From assembly GCA_022828145.1 (NCBI GenBank), contig JAJEJA010000013.1:1-64000 (forward strand): a stretch of 64,000 nucleotides of DNA, written 5' to 3'. Numbering within the stretch: the first letter of the stretch is position 1; every line of letters begins with the position of its first letter. Made by a program: the position numbers and the translations under genes. Of the stretch, positions 30,867-41,217 are shown piece by piece. The DNA comes from Candidatus Poribacteria bacterium (GTDB taxonomy: Bacteria > Poribacteria > WGA-4E > WGA-3G). The notes below the pieces were generated by a model that was given only the letters and a program-made list of their open reading frames with translations, ran no database searches and was not told where the DNA came from.

Positions 30867-31955
30867 CTACTCAACTTTGCGAAAATCAGGTACTTCCACA
30901 GGTGCGCCTCCGTTTGCAATGGATTGTTCTGAAACCAAACCCGGCACTGTAAAATCCATAGTTCTATAAACATCTATCGGTGGCGTAGTATCGTTAAGGA
31001 TACTATCAATAAAATCGCGCACCTTAAAATACTCCCCCAAGTCGCCTACATTCTGTGCTTCAACTGGTGGATTTTTCCAACGTTCAGGTAGAAACTCAGG
31101 TTCATATTCTGACAACGGTTTCCACACCTCACCCGCTTCAAAATCATGCAACCAAATCTTTGGCTGAGCTCCGAAACCGCGCGAACTTTCATAACTCCCT
31201 TTTGTACCTTGCAGACTGAAATAAGAATTTGCTGGACGATTGGAAAGCATATCAATCCGGATCTTAATTAATCCTCCACTTTGCGTTTTACAAAGCATCA
31301 TCACAGTATCCTCCATTGCATGTTCAGGATCTGTCCGAACACCCGTGCCAAGACAGCAGACACTCACAACGCGTTCACCAAACCACTGAAGCACAGGACC
31401 AAGACTGTGTGTCGCATAGTTGCACCGGTTAATTCCAACCTGCCAGTAATACCGCCACGTAGGATTCCCTGTCGTGTCGTGATGAAGCGACTTGACGTTA
31501 TGAAGATATTCTCCCTCACCAAAATACACCTCACCAAACAACCCCTTCTCCACCATATTGCGTATGAGCACATTGTGCTTAAAATAGCATGTATTTTCAG
31601 CCATCGTATACTTGGCAGTTGATTTTTGAACTGCACGGACAAGGTCATGACACTCCTCTAACTTAACTGCTGCAGTAACCTCGCTAATCACATGTTTTCC
31701 AGCATCTAACGCTTCTATAGATTGCGGTACATGCAGATTCTCCGGTGTCGCCAGCACAACCAGATCAACAGCATCTAACATCTCTGTATAATCTGTGAAT
31801 TGATGTGGAACATTAAACCGTTCAGCTGTGTTTTTGAGTGTAGTTTCATTAATATCGCATACTGCTACAATGTCGGTTACTGCAATAGCATTGAACGGTT
31901 GAAAATAAGAACTACCACGATGTGCACCTACAATTCCGACCTTTAGTTTGTCCAC
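30867..31955 (-). CDS. Gfo/Idh/MocA family oxidoreductase
   Basis: VGIVGAHRGSSYFQPF; LDAGKHVISEVTAAVKLEE; AENTCYFKHN. Confidence 0.9.
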   Translation of the reverse strand: MDKLKVGIVGAHRGSSYFQPFNAIAVTDIVAVCDINETTLKNTAERFNVPHQFTDYTEMLDAVDLVVLATPENLHVPQSIEALDAGKHVISEVTAAVKLEECHDLVRAVQKSTAKYTMAENTCYFKHNVLIRNMVEKGLFGEVYFGEGEYLHNVKSLHHDTTGNPTWRYYWQVGINRCNYATHSLGPVLQWFGERVVSVCCLGTGVRTDPEHAMEDTVMMLCKTQSGGLIKIRIDMLSNRPANSYFSLQGTKGSYESSRGFGAQPKIWLHDFEAGEVWKPLSEYEPEFLPERWKNPPVEAQNVGDLGEYFKVRDFIDSILNDTTPPIDVYRTMDFTVPGLVSEQSIANGGAPVEVPDFRKVE

Positions 31956-31998
31956 AATGTCATACTCCTAATGTGTTTCAGGTGTTAGTGATAGCGGA

Positions 31999-33033
31999 TT
32001 ATTTAGAAAAGAACCGCTTTACAAATGGCCATGCACCTGTCTTGTAATACCGATGACCACCATCACCAATGAATAACTCACATCTATCTTCAACGCCAGC
32101 AACAGCATAGATTTCCTTAAGTCTTTGATATGCAAACTCAACATGTTGAATTGGAAAGATAGGATCATCACGTCCTGATATAGCACAGAATGGACGTGGG
32201 GCAATCAAACCCGCAACATCATACATTTCACCTAATCGCATGACACCAGGGACATAGTTGCATTCACAGTGTCGGATAGTACCGATACTTCCTTCAAATG
32301 TACAGAAGTAGCAACTTGGAACTGCAACAGCGATGCGGCTTTCACATGCTGCAGCAAAGAGAGAAATAGTTCCGCCTCCAGAATTACCAGTTATAGCGAT
32401 CCGTTCCGCATCAACAGGAAGATTATCTATTGACCAATCTATCAGACGGGACATATCCCATACACGTTCCCCAATAGGAGTTCGACCAACAAGAATACTA
32501 TGGACTAACTGGTGACGGCAAGAGTGTGTATTATTGTTCTGCTTATCTGCATCGGTGCGCGTTTCACCGAAAGCACGGGTTGTCGGTGCGATTGCGATAT
32601 ATCCCTCTTCAACAACTGCTTGCCGGGCAATATCGCGTTCACCTTCAATCATCTCCTTCTCCTCCTTATCTGAATGCGCGATACCAGCATAAATGTGTGG
32701 ATGATTATGTCCATGCGGGGCAAGTATCAATGGAAGCTTCTTGGTAATCTCTTTCGGACGAAGAAGGTAGAATGGTAAAGGTACTGTCGGTTCCACCCAC
32801 AGATACCAACTTTCACGTATATGGCTATCCATATCCAAAGCTTCAAGTTGTTCGGCTTTTGGAGTATAATCTGCAAGGTCAGATTCCATATTGTCCAAGC
32901 CGAGGATGTATCGCAATTCTGGACGAAACTTCGCTTGCCACGCGAATAAGCCTTCTCGCGTAGCCTCTTTAAATTCATATTTCCGTGGGACAGTGGCATA
33001 TAAGTTTTCAAAGTGTTTTACCGCGTTATACAT
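31999..33033 (-). CDS. Alpha/beta hydrolase (acetyl xylan esterase-like)
   Basis: LPLILAPHGH; RIAITGNSGGGTISLFAAAC nucleophile elbow; start at MYNAVKHFENLY after SD taggag. Confidence 0.82.
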   Translation of the reverse strand: MYNAVKHFENLYATVPRKYEFKEATREGLFAWQAKFRPELRYILGLDNMESDLADYTPKAEQLEALDMDSHIRESWYLWVEPTVPLPFYLLRPKEITKKLPLILAPHGHNHPHIYAGIAHSDKEEKEMIEGERDIARQAVVEEGYIAIAPTTRAFGETRTDADKQNNNTHSCRHQLVHSILVGRTPIGERVWDMSRLIDWSIDNLPVDAERIAITGNSGGGTISLFAAACESRIAVAVPSCYFCTFEGSIGTIRHCECNYVPGVMRLGEMYDVAGLIAPRPFCAISGRDDPIFPIQHVEFAYQRLKEIYAVAGVEDRCELFIGDGGHRYYKTGAWPFVKRFFSK

Positions 33034-33062
33034 GAAGCATCTCCTAATTAATAATGACTCTC

Positions 33063-33090
33063 TTGACAAAAACTCTAATGGTGCTATAAT
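33063..33090 (+). promoter_or_regulatory. Sigma70-type promoter TTGACA-16-TATAAT
   Basis: Consensus boxes upstream of the epimerase gene at 33175. Confidence 0.7.
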
Positions 33091-33174
33091 ACGATTGCAA
33101 TATTATACAATTCAATGAGAACTGTCAACATATTTTGAGATAAAACAGATGAAACAGTTCAAAAGGAAAAAAAT

Positions 33175-34059
33175 ATGAAAGTATTGATAACGGGTGCAAG
33201 CGGAAGACTCGGTCCCTATGTGATTCGAGAATTAGCAGAAAAGCACACACCTGTTCTGATGTCACGTCGACAACCCCCAGAAGAATTTAGCAAACTCACA
33301 TTTATTCAAGGAGACCTAAACAACTTCGAAGACTGTCAACGAGCAGTTGAAGGTGTAGATGCAATCCAACACCTTGGAGCCCAACCTGGTCCCGTAGACC
33401 ATCCCGATTTTCGTGCAAATGCTGAAGAGAAAGGTATACCTTTTGATGCAACTTTCAAGACCAATATGCTCGGTACTTACTACCTCATGCAGGCGGCAAT
33501 CGAGGCAGATGTCCAGTCTGTGATTATGTCTGGTAGTAATTGTGCGTTGGGACACGGTTTTCGCATCAGCAAGACACACATGCCGATCGATTATCTTCCG
33601 TTAGACGAGGAACATCCGTGTTATCCAGAGGATTCTTATAGTTTTTCAAAACGTTGTGGTGAAGACCTGTTAGCCAGTTATACACGAGCTTATGGAATCA
33701 GAACTTACGTAACACGTCCAGCAGGTATCACACCAGAAGAACGTAGAAAACAGATGGCAGAAAATGCAAGACCGATAGGTGGATGGTCACCTTGGCTTTG
33801 GTGCTGGGTCGGAAGCGAAGATGTAGCAACTGCACAACGCTTGATAATGGAAAAAGCAGAGACATTACCACCTCATGATGTCTATTTTCTGAACGCAGAT
33901 GATACTACTGCTTTAGAACCCTCAATGGAACTGGTAGAAAGGTTTAAACCGGAATTCCTAACAAAAGTAAAATCACTGCAAGGACATCAATCGTTTATAA
34001 ATTGCGATAAACTCAAGAACAGTGTCGGTTGGCAACACGAAACTTCATGGCGACAATAG
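33175..34059 (+). CDS. NAD-dependent epimerase/dehydratase
   Basis: MKVLITGASGRLGPYVIREL; YSFSKRCGEDL (YxxxK). Confidence 0.93.
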   Translation: MKVLITGASGRLGPYVIRELAEKHTPVLMSRRQPPEEFSKLTFIQGDLNNFEDCQRAVEGVDAIQHLGAQPGPVDHPDFRANAEEKGIPFDATFKTNMLGTYYLMQAAIEADVQSVIMSGSNCALGHGFRISKTHMPIDYLPLDEEHPCYPEDSYSFSKRCGEDLLASYTRAYGIRTYVTRPAGITPEERRKQMAENARPIGGWSPWLWCWVGSEDVATAQRLIMEKAETLPPHDVYFLNADDTTALEPSMELVERFKPEFLTKVKSLQGHQSFINCDKLKNSVGWQHETSWRQ

Positions 34060-34105
34060 AGTGTTTCACATAATTTATCGCTTCACATACTTTGGAGCAA
34101 ACAAT

Positions 34106-35188
34106 ATGGCAACAGATGACATAATTCGTATAGGAGTCGTGGGAATTGGTAGTATAGCCGTACGCGGTATTCTTCCGCACCTAACACAAGACGATGTTCA
34201 AGATAGACTGAAAGTAACTGCGGTCTGTGATCCAGTTCCTGGCAGAGCAGAAGCTGCATCCGAGAGATTTAATGTGCCGCATGCATATCAAACATTTCAG
34301 GAGATGTTGTCAGAAGGACAGGTTGACGCTGTTAGCATTGCATCACCCATCGGTATACATTATGAACAGGGAAAATTAGCGATAGAACACGGTGTCCACG
34401 CACATTTCAATAAAACGATGACTACTACCGTTGATGAAGCAGATGACCTGATAGACTCTGCTGCACGAAAAGGTGTAAAATTAGTTGCATCTCCCGGACA
34501 GATGTTACGTCCAATACATCAAGAGATCAAAAGACTGATTGAAGACGGTGCAATTGGGACACTCACCTGGGCTGCAACAGGCTCCTCTTTTGGTAGATAT
34601 CACGAAGCGGAATCAGTTCGCCATGGTGACGATGTATTGTCCAACATTAATCCTGCATGGTATTTCCACAAACCAGGGGGCGGTCCACTCTATGACATGA
34701 CAGTTTATGGATTGCATACGATGACAGGTATCCTTGGTCCTGTCAAACGAGTGACAGCGTTCTCTGGTGTCCGAGTCAAAGAACGCGAATTTCGTGGGGA
34801 AATGCTGCCGTGTGACATGGACGATAACACCTTCATTCTATTGGATTTTGGTGATGCCTTCTTCGGGTTTATCTACGGTGCAGCAGCTGGACATTCTATA
34901 AAAGGTGGATTAGCAATTAACGGTACAACGGGAGTCATTGAGGGCAGCACCATCAACGGAGAGCCAATTGATGCACCCAAGAGAGAACTACCCCATGTTG
35001 TTGGACCACACCGGAGTATACAGGAAGCACATGTTTTTGAAGACATCATGCAACTCGTTGACTGGATTCGAGAGGATAAACCGACTATCGTCACAGCGGA
35101 ACATGCACGGCATGTCATAGAGATTTTTGACGCTGGCTATCGCTCTGCAGAAACAGGACAAGCACAAACCTTACGAACTACATTTTAG
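34106..35188 (+). CDS. Gfo/Idh/MocA family oxidoreductase
   Basis: RIGVVGIGSIAVRGILPHL; EHGVHAHFNKTMTTTVDEA; start trimmed to the ATG at 34106. Confidence 0.92.
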   Translation: MATDDIIRIGVVGIGSIAVRGILPHLTQDDVQDRLKVTAVCDPVPGRAEAASERFNVPHAYQTFQEMLSEGQVDAVSIASPIGIHYEQGKLAIEHGVHAHFNKTMTTTVDEADDLIDSAARKGVKLVASPGQMLRPIHQEIKRLIEDGAIGTLTWAATGSSFGRYHEAESVRHGDDVLSNINPAWYFHKPGGGPLYDMTVYGLHTMTGILGPVKRVTAFSGVRVKEREFRGEMLPCDMDDNTFILLDFGDAFFGFIYGAAAGHSIKGGLAINGTTGVIEGSTINGEPIDAPKRELPHVVGPHRSIQEAHVFEDIMQLVDWIREDKPTIVTAEHARHVIEIFDAGYRSAETGQAQTLRTTF

Positions 35189-35201
35189 AGGGATAAATCT
35201 T

Positions 35202-36173
35202 ATGCCAAAGGCTCTATGTATCGGTGAACTACTCATCGATTTTGTATCCACAACACCAGATGTATCCCTTACAGATGCCCCAGGTTTTGTCAAGGCACCA
35301 GGTGGCGCACCAGCAAATGTCGCAGTCGGTTTAGCAAAACTCGGTATAGATGCAGGTTTCATTGGTAAAGTTGGGGCAGATCCGTTTGGAGAATTCCTTA
35401 CAAAAACACTTCAGCAGCACAACGTAGACACTTCGTATCTCATCGCTGGAGAAGAATCGCGCACGACCTTAGCCTTCGTCGCAACACGTTCTGACGGTAA
35501 GAAAGACATTACTTTCTACCGACACCCAGGGGCAGACATTCAGCTGTCTCCTGATGAGATTGACGCAAATTACATCCAATCAGCAGAACTGTTCCACTAC
35601 GGTTCTGTGAGTCTAAGTCATTCACCAACCCGTGAAGCAACACTCAAGGCAATACAGTGTGCTAGTTCAGCTGGATCTCTTATCTCTTACGACCCTAATC
35701 TACGGATGATGTTGTGGGATAAACCTGATGAAGCAAAATACTGGATTTGGAAGGTAATGCCTTATGCAGATATTGTGAAAATATCTGAAGAGGAATGGGA
35801 GTTTATTACCGGTGATGTTGAACTGACGAATGGGATAAAAAAGATACTCGATCTCGGTGTTAAGTTGCTGGTTGTTACACTCGGAGAACGAGGATGTTAT
35901 TATACAAATGGTACTATTGAAGGTTCAATTGAGGGATATAAGGCTAATGTAGTAGACACACTCGGCGCAGGTGATGCTTATGTCGCTGCAATGCTCTCAA
36001 AATTGATTAAGCATAAGGATCTGTCAAATCTCAATCAGCAGCTACTCAACCCCATTATGCAATATGCTAATGCAGCAGGTGCATTAGCAACACAGAAAAT
36101 TGGTGTCATCCCTTCGCTACCTACGCACGCTGAGATTAAACGGTTTCTATCAAGGAAACAGAATGTCGAATAG
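35202..36173 (+). CDS. PfkB-family sugar kinase (fructokinase-like)
   Basis: CIGELLIDF, GGAPANVAVGLAKLG, DTLGAGDAYVAAML. Confidence 0.94.
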   Translation: MPKALCIGELLIDFVSTTPDVSLTDAPGFVKAPGGAPANVAVGLAKLGIDAGFIGKVGADPFGEFLTKTLQQHNVDTSYLIAGEESRTTLAFVATRSDGKKDITFYRHPGADIQLSPDEIDANYIQSAELFHYGSVSLSHSPTREATLKAIQCASSAGSLISYDPNLRMMLWDKPDEAKYWIWKVMPYADIVKISEEEWEFITGDVELTNGIKKILDLGVKLLVVTLGERGCYYTNGTIEGSIEGYKANVVDTLGAGDAYVAAMLSKLIKHKDLSNLNQQLLNPIMQYANAAGALATQKIGVIPSLPTHAEIKRFLSRKQNVE

Positions 36174-36405
36174 TTATAGGCAAATAGTTTTTATATGTAT
36201 ATATGGTAGTTTCAGAAAAAGTTTGATTTTTCTTCTTAGATTTGTAATACTTAATCAGAGTCAATGTCTTGTTATGATTGAATCTACCACAATCAAAATA
36301 TAGAGAACTAACAGATTATCGTAGAATTAGAGACATGATTTTGTTATACTGCTTAACTATAATAGTGGTAACCCAGCAATGTTAATCAACAAAGGAGTTT
36401 ATGTT

Positions 36406-38307
36406 ATGAAACGACTGAGCATAGTTCGTCTAACAATCTTCACTTTTATTACAATCTTCGGGATCGCTACGGTATCCGTACAGGCGGCAATCTTGAACAT
36501 TACAGTGACAGATAAACAGACAGGTAACAGACTAAACAGCGTGTCCATTACTGTTAAACCTGAAACAGGTGATGCCGATAGCGGTGTTACTGATGCAAAT
36601 GGCACACTTGCATTTGCTGATTTAGAGGCAGGTGAGTATACAGTAACTGCATCTTTACAAGGCTACACAGATAATGTGTTGACAAGTGTTTCGCTAAACA
36701 ATGATGAAACTAAATCGATAACCATTGCACTTAACTCAGAAGTAATTGAACTTGAAAAGATTTCAGTTTCAGCTTCCCGTAGAAAAGAAAAAGTGCTTGA
36801 AGCACCAGCTTCAGTCGCGCTGGTTGATGACTCACAAATTCAAGACAGAATTGCGATGAGTGTAACGGATCATATCAAATCTGTACGAGCAGTAGATGTA
36901 GTGACTTCCGGTATTGGTACATCCTATGTCGTTGTACGCGGATTCAACAACGTCTTTTCTGGTAGCCTACTCTCACTTGTAGACAATCGGATCGCCAGTG
37001 TTCCATCATTACGTGTGAACGCTTATACGCTTATTCCTACTATAAGCGAAGACATTGAGCAGATTGAAGTGGTATCAGGTCCTGGTGCAGCATTATACGG
37101 TCCAAATAGTGCCAACGGTGTGATGCATATCCTTACGCGTTCTCCTTTCAATTCTCAAGGTACAACCCTTAGCATTGGTGGTGGCGAGAGGGGTATACTC
37201 CTCGGTTCACTCCGTCATGCTGGTGTTATCAATGATATGATCGGATACAAATTGACAGCCAATTACACGCAAGGTAATGATTGGGCAGCAGGCCGTCTTA
37301 GAGATGACATTGAGCCCGGTTTTAAAGAGGATCTTGATTATCAAATTCAAGAAGATGACTGGCAAGATGGTCGCTTAACAGCAGATATCAACGAAGAAGA
37401 CCCAAGAAACTCGTTATTTGATACAGCACTTGCCCGTGGAGAATTCCGAGTAGATTATAGTCCAGATGATGATACATCCGTCATCCTCGCAAGTGGTCTA
37501 ACACAGGCTTCTGGTCTTGAGTTAACTGGTATCGGTGCTGGACGTACAAAAAACTGGACTTACGGGTATGCTCAGACACGGGTCATCTACAAAGACCTAT
37601 TCTTTCAAGCTTTCGTCAATAGAAGCGATGCAGGTGATACGTATGTCTTACGTTCTCAGGAGGATATCGTTGATAACTCAAATCAATATGTTAGTCAGTT
37701 ACAACACAGTATCGGGATAGGTAATATACAAAGATTTACTTACGGACTGGATGTTTTGCTGACCCGTCCGGATACGGGTGGTACTATCAATGGTGTGAAT
37801 GAAGAGAGCGACAATATTGACGAAATTGGGGCTTATGTGCAATCTGAAACGAATATACTCCCGCAGGTTAAATTACTTGCTGCAGGTAGAGCAGATTATC
37901 ACAATCATCTCAGTGATATCGTCCTTTCGCCGAGAGTCGCGCTTGCGTTTCAACCAGATGATGACCACAACATCCGACTAACCTATAACCGCGCTTTCAA
38001 CACGCCGGGCACATCAAACCTATTCCTTGACATCTTGTCAACTGAAGATGCGTATGGGTTAGGTGCGAATTTTCAATCGACTTTGGGATTTAGTCCCAAT
38101 ATTGATATTCGCGCACAAGGTGTACCGTCTGATAGCGGTTTTACTTTCAGGAGAAATACAGATGGTAGACCCCTCTTCCGGTCTCCATTTGCCCCATTGG
38201 TAAATCTCGAAGCGGATGCATACATTCCTCTTGATGATCCATTTTTACGAATGTCATGTGGGGTATCGGTCGGGGTGCTGTCATCAAAGGATTTGAAGAT
38301 GGGTTGA
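36406..38307 (+). CDS. TonB-dependent receptor, N-terminal part (interrupted by frameshift)
   Basis: Signal peptide, carboxypeptidase-regulatory-like domain, plug domain (VVRGFNNV...IEVVSGPGAALYGPNSANGVMHI); barrel continues in another frame from ~38247. Confidence 0.9.
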   Translation: MKRLSIVRLTIFTFITIFGIATVSVQAAILNITVTDKQTGNRLNSVSITVKPETGDADSGVTDANGTLAFADLEAGEYTVTASLQGYTDNVLTSVSLNNDETKSITIALNSEVIELEKISVSASRRKEKVLEAPASVALVDDSQIQDRIAMSVTDHIKSVRAVDVVTSGIGTSYVVVRGFNNVFSGSLLSLVDNRIASVPSLRVNAYTLIPTISEDIEQIEVVSGPGAALYGPNSANGVMHILTRSPFNSQGTTLSIGGGERGILLGSLRHAGVINDMIGYKLTANYTQGNDWAAGRLRDDIEPGFKEDLDYQIQEDDWQDGRLTADINEEDPRNSLFDTALARGEFRVDYSPDDDTSVILASGLTQASGLELTGIGAGRTKNWTYGYAQTRVIYKDLFFQAFVNRSDAGDTYVLRSQEDIVDNSNQYVSQLQHSIGIGNIQRFTYGLDVLLTRPDTGGTINGVNEESDNIDEIGAYVQSETNILPQVKLLAAGRADYHNHLSDIVLSPRVALAFQPDDDHNIRLTYNRAFNTPGTSNLFLDILSTEDAYGLGANFQSTLGFSPNIDIRAQGVPSDSGFTFRRNTDGRPLFRSPFAPLVNLEADAYIPLDDPFLRMSCGVSVGVLSSKDLKMG

Positions 38308-39479
38308 AGGCATCAATCACTTCCGACACGCTACCAGTAATCGTTGGAGGAATGCCACCTGAAGAGATAGTTGCGACCATTGAAACACTCCCACCAGAAT
38401 TAGCAGCAGCGGTACAACAGGTTATACAACCCAGTGATATCTTAGGACTATCACAAGAACAATTACAACAAACGATACTGCAGCTATTCGCAACGATGCC
38501 GCCTACAGCAATAGACCTGCTGACTGCAACATTGATACAAGGGCAAACTGCTGAACTTTCAGCTGTTATGCCTGAACAAGTCGTAGGATTAAAGAACGTC
38601 ATACGTTCCCTTGATCCAGAGACAGGAATGTTCATTGATGTGGAAGATGTAAAAGATGTTGATGCGTTGAAACCGACCATTACACAGACCTATGAAGTTG
38701 GATACAAAGGGATACTGATGAATAAACTCGCTTTCTCTGTTGATGTTTATCATTCACGCATCAACAATTTCATAGGTCCTCTGTTCGTTGAAACACCAAA
38801 TGTCTTTCTCGATCCCGCGTCAATTCAAGCAACCTTTGGCAAGCAAATTTCTGAAGCTTTAGCGGATCCTAATAACGCAGCACTTAATCAGGCACTGCTT
38901 CAGTTAGACTCTCAAGAAAATGGTGGTAACGGGAACGGTACACCTGTTGACGAATTGATAACGACTATCGCATCAATTCCATTCGGTACGGTAACACCTG
39001 ATCAAGCTGCCGATCCAAACGCTGTAATGTTGACTTACAGAAATTACGGAGATATACAGTTAAACGGTTTAGATCTGAATTTTACACTGTTTCTAAGTTC
39101 AAATTGGAGTGTTGGCGGGAATTATTCGTTTGTCAGTAAGGACTTATTCCAGAATATTGATGGCATCGGTGAAATTGCGTTGAATGCCCCAAAGAACAAA
39201 TTCGGGGCTAACGTTCAGTATTTTAACACTGATCTTGGATTAGGAGCCGGACTCAGAGCTCGTTTTGTTGAAGGATTTCCTGTTCGATCCGGAGTCTATG
39301 TTGGTGATGTGGAATCTTATTATACTATTGATCTCAATGCGGGTTACGATATTCCACTCGGTCCGAAACCTCGTTTTTCTGTTACAGTACAGAATCTGTT
39401 GGATCGTAAACATAACCAATTTGTTGGTACCCCAGATCTTGGACGTTTAGCGATAGCGCGTTTAACGCAAACATTCTAA
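38256..39479 (+). CDS. TonB-dependent receptor, C-terminal barrel part (second frame)
   Basis: TYEVGYKGILMNKLAFSVDVYHSRINNFI, FSVTVQNLLDRKHNQFVGTPDLGRLAIARLTQTF typical receptor C-terminus. Confidence 0.9.
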   Translation: MWGIGRGAVIKGFEDGLKASITSDTLPVIVGGMPPEEIVATIETLPPELAAAVQQVIQPSDILGLSQEQLQQTILQLFATMPPTAIDLLTATLIQGQTAELSAVMPEQVVGLKNVIRSLDPETGMFIDVEDVKDVDALKPTITQTYEVGYKGILMNKLAFSVDVYHSRINNFIGPLFVETPNVFLDPASIQATFGKQISEALADPNNAALNQALLQLDSQENGGNGNGTPVDELITTIASIPFGTVTPDQAADPNAVMLTYRNYGDIQLNGLDLNFTLFLSSNWSVGGNYSFVSKDLFQNIDGIGEIALNAPKNKFGANVQYFNTDLGLGAGLRARFVEGFPVRSGVYVGDVESYYTIDLNAGYDIPLGPKPRFSVTVQNLLDRKHNQFVGTPDLGRLAIARLTQTF

Positions 39480-39504
39480 TGCTGGATTAGCTTGATTCGG
39501 ATCA

Positions 39505-39532
39505 GTAGGTTCGGTTAGGAAACCGAACCTAC
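39505..39532. repeat. Perfect 12-bp hairpin gtaggttcggtt-agga-aaccgaacctac
   Basis: Read directly, downstream of the receptor gene. Confidence 0.85.
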
Positions 39533-39551
39533 CGGTCTGGGGCATTATTGG

Positions 39552-40334
39552 TTACCCTGTTTTCCGTGCTTTAACTCCATACATTGGCCAAGAAAAGAAA
39601 AAATCCCCTTCATCACCAGGTTCTACGGTATAATACGTTTTGGCATCATCAGGAGAGAGTTCTAAGAACGCTTCACGTATTTCTTCAACTATTTCTGCTG
39701 AATTCTTCTGTGGACGTACCCACCACAGAAACGACATCAGGGCATTGCGGGTATGAGCAGTCTTCTCAATCTCAAATCCGGCTTCAGTAATCATCGTATT
39801 CCATTGAGATGGAGGATACCCAAATACATGTGAATCGTCGCGTAACTTTTCAACACGGTTCTGCCACGTTATTAACGCGTCTGATTCAGGTGAAACAGAA
39901 TCTACGATGCAAAACAGGCCATCTTTTCGTAGGACACGATGAACTTCACACAAGAATTGCGGTACGTTTTGAAAATGATGGGGGGCAAGACGACAGGTCA
40001 CTAAATCAAACGAACCTGTACAGAAAGGTAATGACTCTGCTGCAGCTACAGAAAACGTAACGTTCTCTAACGATTGCTGTTGTGCCAATTCAGATGCTTT
40101 CAAAACCATCTCAGGTGTGAGGTCTGTTGCAACCACAGAATCTACCTTTGGTGCAAGTGCAAATGCTGTAAAACCTGTGCCGGTCGCTATATCCAGTGTC
40201 TTTTCGGTGCCTTTGGTATCAGCAAAATCAAGGATCACATCAAGTGTGTCACCTTTAGCATGCACTGTGCTTTGTGCATAATAGTCAGCGTGTTGACTAA
40301 ACTGATCGCGGACAGCGGTATGGATGGATTTCAT
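39552..40334 (-). CDS. Class I SAM-dependent methyltransferase (UbiE-like)
   Basis: TLDIATGTGFTAFALAPKVDSVVATDLTPEML-like motif I; LVTCRLAPHHF. Confidence 0.92.
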   Translation of the reverse strand: MKSIHTAVRDQFSQHADYYAQSTVHAKGDTLDVILDFADTKGTEKTLDIATGTGFTAFALAPKVDSVVATDLTPEMVLKASELAQQQSLENVTFSVAAAESLPFCTGSFDLVTCRLAPHHFQNVPQFLCEVHRVLRKDGLFCIVDSVSPESDALITWQNRVEKLRDDSHVFGYPPSQWNTMITEAGFEIEKTAHTRNALMSFLWWVRPQKNSAEIVEEIREAFLELSPDDAKTYYTVEPGDEGDFFFSWPMYGVKARKTG

Positions 40335-40367
40335 ATCTGGTATAATTTGGGGGTATGGCTGGCTAAA

Positions 40368-41168
40368 TTACAGCAATGCTTCTAAGTAACTTCTCGCTTT
40401 ACGCATAGCGTCAATAGGATCGGATTGACCTTCATATACGACAGAAAGACATCCATTGTACCCGACTCCTCGCAGAATATCTAACACTCTCGGATAATCC
40501 AACCATTCCTCAACACCACTATCAATCTCATAGAACTTCGTGCGAACATAAACAGCATAAGGGGCAGTCTGTTCAATACTGGCATAGCAGTCGTAATCGG
40601 GATGCGGTGAACCGCGATGTCCACTTGCGCCAGGAGACCCAGCATATTGTCCTGTATCTAAGATATGCGTAAAATAGGGGTGATCAGTTTCCTTTAAGGC
40701 GCGTATAACAGCATCCCCATCGCGTGTAACATTATTGTGGTTATGGTTCTGCAAACCGACGAGAATACCTGATTCGTATCCATATTCAGCAACTTCTCTG
40801 AAACCTTCTATCATTGGTTGCCATAATGTTTCCTCGTCGTCACAATCAGCAGGAACATAAGCAGCAAAAACACGAACAATCGGACAACTCATAAAAGCAG
40901 CAACGTCTATCCACTTTTTTATCATTGCAATCTGTTCGTGATGCTCATCAACAGGTTTACCGAAGTTGTTGCTTATACCGATGTAACCTAACGGTAGTCC
41001 TTTTTGCATTAGGTTCATCTTCAGGTCCCGCAAATAATTCACATCTGTTGACTCAAATGCTCTGTAATGCAATTCGATGACATCAAACCCAAGGTCATAT
41101 ACGATTTGAGCGAAGTCTGTTGCAGTAGCTCCTTTGACGTTCAAAGACATGGTGCCGATTTTCATCAT
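40368..41168 (-). CDS. Sugar phosphate isomerase/epimerase (AP endonuclease 2-like TIM barrel)
   Basis: GFDVIELHYRAF, LVGLQNHNHNN, LDTGQYAGSPGA. Confidence 0.88.
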   Translation of the reverse strand: MMKIGTMSLNVKGATATDFAQIVYDLGFDVIELHYRAFESTDVNYLRDLKMNLMQKGLPLGYIGISNNFGKPVDEHHEQIAMIKKWIDVAAFMSCPIVRVFAAYVPADCDDEETLWQPMIEGFREVAEYGYESGILVGLQNHNHNNVTRDGDAVIRALKETDHPYFTHILDTGQYAGSPGASGHRGSPHPDYDCYASIEQTAPYAVYVRTKFYEIDSGVEEWLDYPRVLDILRGVGYNGCLSVVYEGQSDPIDAMRKARSYLEALL

Positions 41169-41217
41169 AAGACTATGTACCTCTCAATATATCCATTGGT
41201 ATCTTTCCGTGTGATTT

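Noticed and set aside
38242-38248. Canonical -1 programmed frameshift heptamer in the TonB receptor
   Set aside because: The context a-TTT-TTA does not fit X-XXY-YYZ well (P-site re-pairing poor), so an indel or homopolymer variation is more likely than true recoding.
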